Notes: generated by a model from the sequence alone, not told the origin. 64,000 nt of DNA from Pseudomonas sp. GD03944 (GCF_029839275.1 NZ_JAOCAH010000004.1:124001-188000), one strand, 5' to 3'. Shown: positions 27,472 through 35,252, counted from the stretch's first letter. A program made the numbers and translations.

Positions 27472-27939
27472 ATGCCCCTCACCACCTACCGCACCCCGGT
27501 GCTGCCCGACTGGGTCGACTACAACGGCCACCTGCGCGATGCCTTCTACCTGCTGATCTTTAGCTACGCCACCGACGCCCTGATGGACCACCTCGGCCTG
27601 GACGAACAGGGCCGCGCCCGCACGGGGCACACCCTGTACACCCTGGAATGCCACCTCAACTACCTGGCCGAAGTGAAGCTCGGCAGCGATGTCGAAGTGC
27701 GCACCCAGTTGCTGGCCCACGACCGCAAGCGCCTGCATATTCACCACGGGCTGTATCTGCCCGGAGCCGAATCCCCCCTGGCGGAAAGCGAACAGATGCT
27801 GATGAACATCGACACCACCAGCGGCCGCTCTGCCGCGTTCGATGAACAGGTGGCCCTAGCGGTAACGGCCTTGGGCGAGGCGCACCGGCAACTGCCCAGG
27901 CCGGCCTGCGTCGGTCGGGTGATCGGGCTGCCGGCGTAG
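27472..27939 (+). CDS. cdhB: Betainyl-CoA thioesterase CdhB
   Basis: 155-residue hot-dog-fold thioesterase. The DWVDYNGHLRDAFYLLIF segment places the YNGH..D catalytic region typical of 4-hydroxybenzoyl-CoA thioesterase-like proteins near residues 14-25. It releases glycine betaine from betainyl-CoA, linking carnitine to betaine degradation. Start set at 27472, with AAGGA upstream; an in-frame start at 27439 lacks one. It ends the carnitine operon, 29 bases from the convergent immunity-like gene. Confidence 0.9.
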   Translation: MPLTTYRTPVLPDWVDYNGHLRDAFYLLIFSYATDALMDHLGLDEQGRARTGHTLYTLECHLNYLAEVKLGSDVEVRTQLLAHDRKRLHIHHGLYLPGAESPLAESEQMLMNIDTTSGRSAAFDEQVALAVTALGEAHRQLPRPACVGRVIGLPA

Positions 27940-27968
27940 TGCTTGGTTCGCTGAAGGGAGAGGAGCGG

Positions 27969-28373
27969 CTAGCGTTCGATCCGCAGCCGCGTAGAGCCTT
28001 GGCGCAGGGCGATACCGTCATCCACATCGACGGTGTTGACGGCGTAGAGCCGGCGGTCCGGCGTAACCAGGCACCAGTTGTAGCCCTTGGGTAAGTCGAG
28101 GGCTTGAGGCTCTAATAAGACATCCGTTGAAAAGGTCTCGGCTATCTTATTAGCGAGGCTGATCTCATCTATCTGCAATTCGTCTGAGGCCCACGAAAGT
28201 CCTGCGCTTCGCTGAAACTCCGCGTCATGCTCAAGGTACTGTAAGAAAATTGCGGAGGGTGCCTTTGGGAAATCTAAGGACTCAACACCTTCAGGAATAG
28301 CCTTGTTGAACAAGGCAACTACTTTATCTTCAGGAATATGATCTCTTATGAAAAAACTAATAAATTTGCTCAT
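27969..28373 (-). CDS. Putative immunity protein for the upstream toxin
   Basis: 134 residues, no signal peptide or membrane segment, acidic central part (YLEHDAEFQRSAGLSWASDE, LQIDEISLANKIAETF). I do not recognise the family. Its ATG overlaps the stop of the toxin-like gene as ATGA (28370-28373), the tight coupling expected of an effector/immunity pair. The gene is mosaic in composition: the 3' third (27969-28090) is GC-rich like the chromosome, while the 5' part is AT-rich with non-Pseudomonas codon choice. That suggests a recombination boundary inside it. Immunity function is inferred from position only. Confidence 0.7.
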   Translation of the reverse strand: MSKFISFFIRDHIPEDKVVALFNKAIPEGVESLDFPKAPSAIFLQYLEHDAEFQRSAGLSWASDELQIDEISLANKIAETFSTDVLLEPQALDLPKGYNWCLVTPDRRLYAVNTVDVDDGIALRQGSTRLRIER

Positions 28374-29845
28374 TTAATACCTCTATCTTGCATGAGGTCC
28401 AGCAGTTGAGAGGTCCGTTGTTTTTGCTCGGGGGTAAAGATTCCTTTTTGGGACATTATGTCCAAAGATTGTCTTGCGTTAGAAAGTCCCTTCTTCTTTG
28501 CCGTTACCAAGATGTTGTACTCCGCCGAGGTTATGTTTACGGTTCCTGGGCCGCTTACAGGATGTATGGAGTTTTCGTGCAATCCAAATACTCTTCCTGA
28601 CGAGGTATTGAAGAATTCTCCGTTCCGGATTTCTTCTCCTCGTGTATGTATTTCTTTTAAATCTTTTGCCACCTCCTCAGGCGCTACGGTGTACATCGTA
28701 TTTCCTGTGTTTTTGGGAATGGTAACCTTATGAGGGAAGTGCCTTTCACTTAATTTCAGGTGGCTCCAACTACGCAAGATCGGGACCGCAGGTACTTCAA
28801 CTGGAATCGCTGGCGGCCTTTTGACTTCAACTATCTGAGCTCCCTGCCCAGTCCCCCGCACATGTCCACTTAATTTGATCCTGGCGCGTTTGAGTGCTGC
28901 GCTCAAGCGTTTTAGTGCATTGCCCAGTCGGGTGAGCTTGCTTACGTAGCTGACCGAAGAGGCCCCGCGGGCGGCCAGGCCTAAGCCACCGGTGAAGACG
29001 ATTAGTAGAGCGGCTAGGACAATTTCAAATAGCGCTGCTCCCCCGAATTCCGCCACTTCTTCGACGTTCTGGGCTTTGGCATAGTCGACGGCGAAGCGGC
29101 CGAGCATTGCCTTGCTGGGGCCGTCTTCGTAGATGAAGTTGGCCAGTTCGTAGGCCTCTGCCAGCTGTTCACGGGTGATGCTGGTCGGGTCGAAGCCCAG
29201 GGCTTCCACCAGCTCCCGGTGTTGCTCGGCGCTGAACTGGCGGTTGTAGGCGGCAAGCCAGCTTTCTCCCGTACTGGATTTTGCTTGCCAGGCACTGCGC
29301 AGGGCATTGGTGAACACCGTAAACGGGTTAACCAGGTCCGAGTACTCCTTGACGGTCTTGAGGAGTCCCCAGGCTCCTAGGAAGAAGCCTTTTCCGGCAG
29401 CCAGCCGAACATGGATGTAATTGGACACGACATTGCGCTGATCCTGAACGGCCTGCAGCTTGGCCGCTTCCGCGCGTTCCGCAGCGAGTATCTCGTCCAG
29501 CACTGTCTGCAGTTCTGATCGTGCGCTGGTGATGTCGTTGTCCACATCTGTATCAGCCAGCAGCTGCGCATCGTATTCGTTGCTCTGGATAGTCTGGGTC
29601 AAGCTCCCGCGGGCATCCAGGCCGCCGCGGATGACGTTGCCGCCAGCAGTGGAGAGACTGTAGGGAATGTTGGCGCCCAGGCATTCGCCATTGTCCCAGA
29701 CGAAGCGCAGACCGATTAGGCAACGGCTGGTCTGGGCCGCCCCGCCCTCCAGGGGGCGCGGAGCCTGGCGATCGAAGTCGCCGTTGTAGGGCTCTTGTGG
29801 TGGGGCTGGGCGCTCGTTGCGGTTGTTGGGGACGTAACCACTCAT
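28370..29845 (-). CDS. Putative polymorphic (type VI-like) toxin with variable C-terminus
   Basis: 491 residues. The N-terminal part, residues 1-340, is GC-rich: a proline-rich head, RCLIGLRFVWDNGECLG, GLDARGSLTQTIQSNEYDAQ, an alpha-helical segment (105-140), a probable membrane hairpin (ALFEIVLAALLIVFTGGLGL, 271-290) and a basic amphipathic helix. I recall similar N-termini in Pseudomonas type VI-associated effectors (DUF6861-like), but cannot confirm this. From about 345 on, the sequence becomes AT-rich and carries HLKLSERHFPHK and GRVFGLHENSIHPVSGPGT, which I cannot assign. A conserved carrier plus a foreign C-terminal domain and an overlapping small gene is the usual polymorphic-toxin layout. 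No VgrG, PAAR or Hcp gene is nearby. Confidence 0.75.
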   Translation of the reverse strand: MSGYVPNNRNERPAPPQEPYNGDFDRQAPRPLEGGAAQTSRCLIGLRFVWDNGECLGANIPYSLSTAGGNVIRGGLDARGSLTQTIQSNEYDAQLLADTDVDNDITSARSELQTVLDEILAAERAEAAKLQAVQDQRNVVSNYIHVRLAAGKGFFLGAWGLLKTVKEYSDLVNPFTVFTNALRSAWQAKSSTGESWLAAYNRQFSAEQHRELVEALGFDPTSITREQLAEAYELANFIYEDGPSKAMLGRFAVDYAKAQNVEEVAEFGGAALFEIVLAALLIVFTGGLGLAARGASSVSYVSKLTRLGNALKRLSAALKRARIKLSGHVRGTGQGAQIVEVKRPPAIPVEVPAVPILRSWSHLKLSERHFPHKVTIPKNTGNTMYTVAPEEVAKDLKEIHTRGEEIRNGEFFNTSSGRVFGLHENSIHPVSGPGTVNITSAEYNILVTAKKKGLSNARQSLDIMSQKGIFTPEQKQRTSQLLDLMQDRGIK

Positions 29846-30037
29846 CGTCTTGCATCCATGCTGTGCCGGTATCGGCGAGGGTACTTGATCAGCCTCCGAT
29901 GCTAATCAGGGAGCCGTGTGCAAAGTCTTGCGCACTGCCGAAGGGGATTTGTATTTTTGTGACGCAGGCTTGAAAAATAGCGGAGCGGATGGGCGATTTC
30001 GGATGAGTGGCAGGGGCTGGGCCCGACACCGCGCCAT

Positions 30038-30077
30038 AAAAAAAGCCCCTGTCAGGTGATACGTCCTGACGGGGGCA
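30038..30077 (-). terminator. Rho-independent terminator of the gbcA transcript
   Basis: On the minus strand GCCCCCGTCAGG and CCTGACAGGGGC pair around an 8-base loop and are followed by seven T residues. It lies 17 bases past the stop of the 26-residue ORF behind gbcA, so both are in one transcript. Confidence 0.92.
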
Positions 30078-30094
30078 AACAACCCTTTCGGGCC

Positions 30095-30175
30095 TCAGTG
30101 TTCGGGGCGGCGCGGCTTGCAGGCGATCAGGCCATAGATGGCCAGGGCGATCACCAGCAGCAGGCTCAGGCTCAC
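30095..30175 (-). CDS. Probable 26-residue membrane protein co-transcribed with gbcA
   Basis: A short frame starting with GTG five bases after the gbcA stop and ending just before the gbcA terminator. It reads MSLSLLLVIALAIYGLIACK followed by a basic tail rich in Pro/Arg ending in His: one hydrophobic helix with a cytoplasmic-type charged end. Nearly all third codon positions are G or C, as in true genes here. No strong ribosome site precedes it, but translation could be coupled to gbcA termination. It exactly fills the space between stop and terminator. Function unknown; a membrane anchor or small modulator for the monooxygenase system is only a guess. Confidence 0.6.
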   Translation of the reverse strand: MSLSLLLVIALAIYGLIACKPRRPEH

Positions 30176-30180
30176 GCGGG

Positions 30181-31473
30181 TCAGTCCACGCCGACCTGGC
30201 GCAGGTAGGGCGCCGGGGCTTCGCCCAGGTTGTTGAGCAGGCGCGCGCTGTACCAGTCGATGAAGTTGACCACGCCAAACTCGTAGGTCTTGGAGTACGG
30301 ACCCGGCTGGTAGGCGGTGGAGTTGATGCCGCGCTGGTTCTCTTCGGCCAGACGGCGGTCCTGGTCGTTGGTGGCGTCCCAGACCTGGCGCAGGCGGGCG
30401 ACGTCGTAGTCGACGCCTTCAACGGCATCCTTGTGCACCAGCCACTTGGTGGTGACTATGGTTTCCTGGGCACTGATCGGCCAGACGGTGAAGACGATCA
30501 TGTGATCGCCCATGCAGTGGTTCCAGGAGTGCGGCAGGTGCAGGATGCGCATCGAGCCGAGGTCCGGGTTCTGGATGCGGCCCATGAGTTTCTTGCAGCC
30601 CTGCTGGCCGTCCATGGTCATGGAGACGGTGCCCTTGAGCAGCGGCATGCGCACGATGCGGTTGCGCAGGCCGAAGCTGGCGTGGGCGTAGGGAATCTTC
30701 TCCGCATCCCACTTGGCGGCGGATTCGGCCACGTGGTCCTTGAACGCCTGGCTGGCGCGGGGGTCGGTGACGTCGTCCCATTCCAGCAGGGTGTTGAGCA
30801 GCTCGGGGTGCGAGCCGTTGCAGTGGTAGCACTCGCGGTTGTTCTCGAGCACCAACTTCCAGTTGGCCTTTTCCATCAGGGTGGTCTGCACCGCCACCTT
30901 GGTGTTCTCCATGTCGTAGGGCTCCATGTAATGAGCCAGGGTCGACAGGAAGTCATCGATGGCCGGTGGGTTCTCGGCCAGGGAAATGAAGATGTAGCCG
31001 CCGGCGACCTTGCAGTTCACCGGCTTGAGGCCGTACTGCTTCATGTCGAAGTCGGCGCCCATTTCGGTGCCGGCGAACAGCAGGCGACCGTCCAGCTCGT
31101 AGGTCCATTGGTGGTACGGGCAGACGAGCTTGGCCACCTTGCCCTTGTCGCTGGTGCACAGGCGCGAGCCGCGGTGGCGGCAGACGTTGTGGAAGGCGTG
31201 CACCACGCCATCGGCGCCGCGGATCACCAGGATCGGGTTGTCGCCGATCTGCAGGGTAAGGAAGTTGCCCTTGGTCGGAATTTCGCAGGTCATGCCGGCG
31301 ATCAGCCATTCCTTGTGGAAGATCTCCTGCATGTCGATCTGGAACAGGCGTTCGTCGTTGTAGAACGGCTGGGGCAGGGAGAAGGTGCGCTCGCGGGTCT
31401 GCAGCATTTCGGCCGTTGCCTTGCGTGCCGGCGCCAGCGGATCGCCCAGACTCAGGGTGGAAGTGACGTCCAT
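30181..31473 (-). CDS. gbcA: Glycine betaine monooxygenase Rieske oxygenase GbcA
   Basis: 430-residue Rieske-type oxygenase that demethylates glycine betaine to dimethylglycine, releasing formaldehyde. The [2Fe-2S] ligands are C98-x-H100 and C118-x2-H121 (NVCRHRGSRLC; VCPYHQW). The mononuclear iron site is indicated by NNRECYHCNGSHPE. Start set at 31473 with GAGGAG upstream; the open frame reaching 31803 crosses the divergent promoter. It is divergent from its reductase gene gbcB. Confidence 0.95.
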   Translation of the reverse strand: MDVTSTLSLGDPLAPARKATAEMLQTRERTFSLPQPFYNDERLFQIDMQEIFHKEWLIAGMTCEIPTKGNFLTLQIGDNPILVIRGADGVVHAFHNVCRHRGSRLCTSDKGKVAKLVCPYHQWTYELDGRLLFAGTEMGADFDMKQYGLKPVNCKVAGGYIFISLAENPPAIDDFLSTLAHYMEPYDMENTKVAVQTTLMEKANWKLVLENNRECYHCNGSHPELLNTLLEWDDVTDPRASQAFKDHVAESAAKWDAEKIPYAHASFGLRNRIVRMPLLKGTVSMTMDGQQGCKKLMGRIQNPDLGSMRILHLPHSWNHCMGDHMIVFTVWPISAQETIVTTKWLVHKDAVEGVDYDVARLRQVWDATNDQDRRLAEENQRGINSTAYQPGPYSKTYEFGVVNFIDWYSARLLNNLGEAPAPYLRQVGVD

Positions 31474-31829
31474 CGGTAACTCCTCAATGGCGAATCGCCC
31501 AGGCGATTGCCGCAAAAAGTGGCTGTTTCGGTTGTCACGCAAGGTGGCGTTCGGCCCCGCCCCGCACCTGCCGATGGCGCCTGGGAGGAAGGGGAGTCCG
31601 CTCATGACCTTTATGGTTCGGCTGAGTTGGAGTGTGGAGTCGGCCGTGGCAATGACCTTATCCATGGGCGACATGGCCGAATCCGTTTCCGACGCGGTAA
31701 GCCCCGTGGTTTGCGGCAGGTCGCGATAAGCATGTAAATGTCGCTGGCAGATAAATGAGTGCGCCTGACGATGCGCACAATCCGCCGCAAGAGGCGGACC
31801 CATAGCCGCCGTGCGCGAGAGAGACGACC
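31474..31829. promoter_or_regulatory. Divergent gbcA-gbcB promoter region
   Basis: 356 bases without a gene. GTCGC occurs at 31720 and 31740, a direct repeat with 20-base pitch like those before serine dehydratase and caiX. A near-palindrome GGCGAATCGCC/GGCGATTGCC lies at 31489-31511 close to gbcA. GbdR is known to activate both genes in P. aeruginosa, so one of these is a likely binding site; the tandem repeat is the better candidate. Confidence 0.5.
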
Positions 31830-32930
31830 ATGTCGAACGACTTCCTCAATCCTGTTACGACCCAGACCTGGAGCAACGGCCGGCACGTCGTGCGGTGCGT
31901 CAAGGTGATCCAGGAAACCTGGGATGTGCGCACCTTCTGTTTCATGGCCGACCAGCCGGTCCTGTTCTTCTTCAAGCCGGGCCAGTTCGTCACCCTGGAG
32001 CTGGAGATCGACGGCCAGCCGATCATGCGCTCCTACACCATCTCCAGCTCGCCGTCGGTGCCCTACAGCTTTTCCATCACCATCAAGCGCGTGCCGGGCG
32101 GCAAGGTCTCCAACTGGCTGCACGACAACCTGCACGAGGGCCAGGAGCTGGCGGTGCACGGCCCGGTCGGCCTGTTCAACGCCATCGACTTCCCGGCGCC
32201 GAAGGTGCTGTACCTCTCCGGTGGCGTGGGCATCACCCCGGTGATGTCGATGGCGCGCTGGTTCTATGACACCAATGGCAACGTCGACATGGTGTTCGTG
32301 CACAGCGCCCGCTCGCCGAAGGACATCATCTACCACCGCGAGCTGGAACATATGGCGGCGCGGATCAGCAACTTCAGCCTGCACGTGATCTGCGAGAAGC
32401 ACGGCCTGGGCGAGGCCTGGGCCGGGTACCGCGGCTACCTCAACCAGCGGATGCTGGAGCTGATCGCCCCGGACTACCTGGAGCGGGAAATCTTCTGCTG
32501 CGGGCCGACGCCCTACATGAGCGCGGTCAAGCGCCTGCTCGAAGCCAACGGCTACGACATGGCGCGCTACCACGAGGAAGCCTTCGGCCCGACGCCGCCG
32601 GAAGTCCGTGCCGAGGTCAAGGAACTGGCCGCCTCGGCCGCCGAAGCACCGCCGGTGCCGGTGGCCGACCAGTTGCAGGTGGCCTTCGCCGCCACCGGCA
32701 AGAGCATCCGCGTCGACCCGGGCGAGACCGTGCATACCGCCGCCGCCAAACTCGGCCTGCACATCCCCAAGGCGTGCGGCATGGGCATTTGTGGCACGTG
32801 CAAGGTGATGAAGACCTCGGGCGAGGTGGAGATGGACCACAACGGTGGCATCACCGACGAGGACGTGGCCGAGGGCTACATCCTGTCCTGCTGCAGCGTG
32901 CCCAAGGGCGACGTGGTCATCGACTTCTGA
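31830..32930 (+). CDS. gbcB: Glycine betaine monooxygenase reductase GbcB
   Basis: 366-residue flavodoxin-reductase-type electron donor for GbcA. The N-terminal FAD domain has IMRSYTISSSPS, the NAD domain has SGGVGITPVMSMARW and CGPTPYM, and the C-terminal plant-type [2Fe-2S] domain has KACGMGICGTCKV with a distal cysteine in YILSCC. GAGAGA precedes the ATG. Confidence 0.95.
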   Translation: MSNDFLNPVTTQTWSNGRHVVRCVKVIQETWDVRTFCFMADQPVLFFFKPGQFVTLELEIDGQPIMRSYTISSSPSVPYSFSITIKRVPGGKVSNWLHDNLHEGQELAVHGPVGLFNAIDFPAPKVLYLSGGVGITPVMSMARWFYDTNGNVDMVFVHSARSPKDIIYHRELEHMAARISNFSLHVICEKHGLGEAWAGYRGYLNQRMLELIAPDYLEREIFCCGPTPYMSAVKRLLEANGYDMARYHEEAFGPTPPEVRAEVKELAASAAEAPPVPVADQLQVAFAATGKSIRVDPGETVHTAAAKLGLHIPKACGMGICGTCKVMKTSGEVEMDHNGGITDEDVAEGYILSCCSVPKGDVVIDF

Positions 32931-33841
32931 GGCAATCGCTCAAAAAACGAGCGATACCCTGCAGGCCTTGTCGTATACGGCCTGCAGGGTTATCCACACA
33001 CCTTATGCACAGCTCTCTGCACAGTAATTGTGGGCTAACTCACTGAAATGGCTGGGAAAAGCCCACGGCTCTCGGGCCTTTCCAGGTCGTTGTCGCGGGC
33101 GCTTTCGGTGCTCAGAAAACAGCCAGCGCCCTGTATACCCCGAAAACCCGGCTCTGTGGCGGTGTTTCTACAGCTTGTCCACAGATCGATCCCCTGTCCG
33201 TGTGGTTAATTTGGCCTGTCAGCGTGCGTCGTTTCGTTTTCTCTGGGGATAAGCCCGTTCTAGCGGCCTTCGCCCTGCCGTTGCGCAAACCGTGCTCAAC
33301 AGGCTGAACACGCCGTTTTGTAAAGGCTTCAGCCATCTATCCACAGCTAATCGACAGCTTAATGCACAGTATCTGTGCGCAACGCGGTGCTGCAGGTCAT
33401 TGAAATTGCTCATTAAATAGACGCAAGGCCGCAGCTGCCGTGGGCCCTGGGCTGCAGAGGAGGCTGTACAGCTTATCAACAGGTTGGTCCACGATAACCG
33501 GGGGTAAGTGGCGGCTTCCGCCGCCGTGCGGCCAGGCGTGGCATCTGGCGTTGGCCTGTCTACGAGGCTGTTCGAAAACTGATCGATTGCCTGCAGCCCT
33601 TTATTCATGCGCGCTGGCGCGTTTGTCGTACAGCTTATCCACAGATCGGTACAGGGTTTTCGGGGGTAAGTGCCGGTGAGTTGGACGTCTTGAAATGGCA
33701 TAACGTATTGAAGTTGCTCGAAAAATATCCAATGACGCGCAGCCCTTGCGCTTTGTGGCCTGTAGTGGCCGCCCTACAGGTTTTCCACAGCTTGCTCCAC
33801 CGATACCGTGGGTAAGTTCAGGCCTTGGCAGACGCCTCCGA
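32931..33841. repeat. Degenerate repeat array downstream of gbcB
   Basis: No gene is supported across these 911 bases. A core of about 45 bases, roughly CTACAGCTTATCCACAG then GGTCCAC and GGGGTAAGTG, recurs at 33168 (weak), 33333 (weak), 33466-33510, 33628-33672 and 33774-33817, about 150-160 bases apart in the last three. A second shared module (ACTGAAAT then CGAAAAA) lies upstream of several cores. Perfect or near DnaA-box words (TTATCCACA at 32990 and 33635; TTATGCACA at 33003; TTTTCCACA at 33781) are embedded. A 12-base perfect hairpin lies at 32956-32990. A further copy lies beyond the RAYT at 34534. Confidence 0.8.
32956..32990 (+). other. 12-base perfect inverted repeat after gbcB
   Basis: ACCCTGCAGGCC and GGCCTGCAGGGT flank an 11-base loop 26 bases past the gbcB stop. 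No T tract follows, so it is not a standard terminator, though it may stabilise the gbcB mRNA end. Its right arm runs directly into TTATCCACA. Confidence 0.75.
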
Positions 33842-34357
33842 TTATTCAAGGTCGAAACCTGCCTCGCCAGGCCAGTCCGGCGGGTAGATGCCGGCCCGCA
33901 CGGCATGGTGAAAACTGGAATGGGGCCAATCCCCGACGCGACGTGCCCAGCCGTGCTTCACCGGGTCCAGGTGAATGGCGTCGTAATGGCGGCGAAAATC
34001 CTCGGCATCACGAATCCGGTGTTGCTCGTGGTGTCGCTGCCAGACACCCAGCCGGCGCCGTCGGCCGAACGTGGCGCGCAGGGGGAGGTGGCGGGTGAAC
34101 TGGTGCTTGAGCAGCGTCCAGCGACAATCAGGGTCGTTATCGCCCTGGGGCAGCGTCCACAGGCAATGCATGTGGTCGGGCAGCACCACCCAGGCATTGA
34201 TGCGCAGCGGATGCTGCAGCCGGGTGAGGTCGGTAGCCCGGCGCAACAGGTCGATGTGGCGGGTCAGCAGGTCGCTGCCGCGATCGCTCAGGCTGACGGT
34301 GAAGAAGTAGGTGCCGCCTGGCACCCAGGCAGGAGGGGTCTGTGGCATGGGACGCAT
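33842..34357 (-). mobile_element. RAYT (REP-associated tyrosine transposase)
   Basis: 171-residue IS200/Y1-type protein. PGGTYFFTVSLSDR at the start and the HUH-type VVLPDHMHCLW motif are characteristic, as is DPVKHGWARRVGDWPHSSFH near the end. The usual YIHxNP segment reads AIHLDP with a tyrosine two residues upstream, so catalytic competence is uncertain. Start set at 34357, though 34348 is also possible. The gene is embedded in a repeat array (cores at 33774-33817 and 34534-34578 on either side) that differs from the two REP families elsewhere, suggesting these are its cognate sequences. Confidence 0.88.
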
Positions 34358-34412
34358 CCGTGTGTCCGTTGATATGCCCGAAGCAGTGTAGCCAGCGCCG
34401 TGCGGGCGCGTC

Positions 34413-34601
34413 TTATGCACAGTGAGATCGTGAAAACCCTGTCTAATCGGTCAGCAACGCTAACTGACTGAAATCGTTCGAAAAACGATCGATGAGCTGT
34501 AAGCCTTGGCGTACGTGACGTTGAGCAGTTGTCCTACAGTTTATCCACAGGCTAATCCACTGCTATAGGGGGTAAGTGGAGCGGCATAGGTCGCTCCACT
34601 T
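34413..34601. repeat. Repeat unit on the upstream side of the RAYT
   Basis: This unit contains TTATGCACA (34413), the ACTGACTGAAATCGTTCGAA module (near 34462), a core CTACAGTTTATCCACAG ... GGGGTAAGTG (34534-34578) and a hairpin AAGTGGAGCG/CGCTCCACTT (34574-34601). It is in the same orientation as the copies at 33466-33817. It fills the 311-base gap between the RAYT and the next gene; nothing else is seen there. Confidence 0.8.
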
Positions 34602-34668
34602 TCAGGCGTTCAGGTCGCTGTGGCGGCGGATGTCGCCAGGTGCCGCAGAGGTTTTTCCACGGTCGGGT

Positions 34669-35205
34669 TCAGCCAGGAGAGGGCGAGGTGACACACCCCC
34701 ATTGAGGCGTGCCCTCCAGGCGCTCGGCTTCCCTGACGCTCCAGTCACCGGTCTCACCGCTCAGGCAAAAGCGCTTGTAGAACCAGGCTCGCCGATTGTT
34801 CTGATCACCTGCTTGCAGCAGAACCTCGTATACGCCTGGCTCGAGCTCCTGAGGGGAAACGTGAGTCGAGAACAGGGCAAGGGGTTTGCCGTATTCGATA
34901 CAGGCGCCGGGTTGTAGCTGGATGGACGAAACAGGCAGCTCCTGGGACGTCACGATTTCCCAGGCCGGGTAGGTAGGCCGGTTGACGTGTACCGCGTACA
35001 GCGTGACCTGGTTCTGGTCCAGGCGAGCCGGGCGGGAAAAGAAACCAGGGACCTCATAGGTGTCGGCAGCTCCCAGGCACAAGGAGCCATTGCTTATCCA
35101 CACCTGCGCATCGCCATCGTGATGCCGAGACATCGCCTGGCCTTCGCCGGGGCAGGCGAAGGCCAATAGGGGCACCAGAGCAGCCGCGCAGAGAGGCACG
35201 CTCAT
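34669..35205 (-). CDS. Secreted protein of unknown function between gbcB and ltaE
   Basis: 178 residues with a signal peptide (MSVPLCAAALVPLLAFACPG). The mature part has two or three cysteines and beta-rich segments (VWISNGSLCLGAADTYEVPG, EPGVYEVLLQAGDQNNRRAW, YKRFCLSGETGDWSV). Position matches the hypothetical gene PA5412 of P. aeruginosa. The start at 35205 has AGGA close upstream; an alternative at 35241 adds 12 residues. It follows ltaE by 47 bases on the same strand. No function is recognised; it is predicted periplasmic. Confidence 0.72.
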   Translation of the reverse strand: MSVPLCAAALVPLLAFACPGEGQAMSRHHDGDAQVWISNGSLCLGAADTYEVPGFFSRPARLDQNQVTLYAVHVNRPTYPAWEIVTSQELPVSSIQLQPGACIEYGKPLALFSTHVSPQELEPGVYEVLLQAGDQNNRRAWFYKRFCLSGETGDWSVREAERLEGTPQWGCVTSPSPG

Positions 35206-35252
35206 ACGTCCTGCGCTGTGATGGGGTGGCCAACGCGTCATCGGCGATGATT

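Noticed and set aside
33219..33701. 160-codon frame within the repeat array (and shorter plus-strand frames)
   Set aside because: The translated peptides repeat because the DNA repeats; there is no ribosome site, and codon use is not gene-like.
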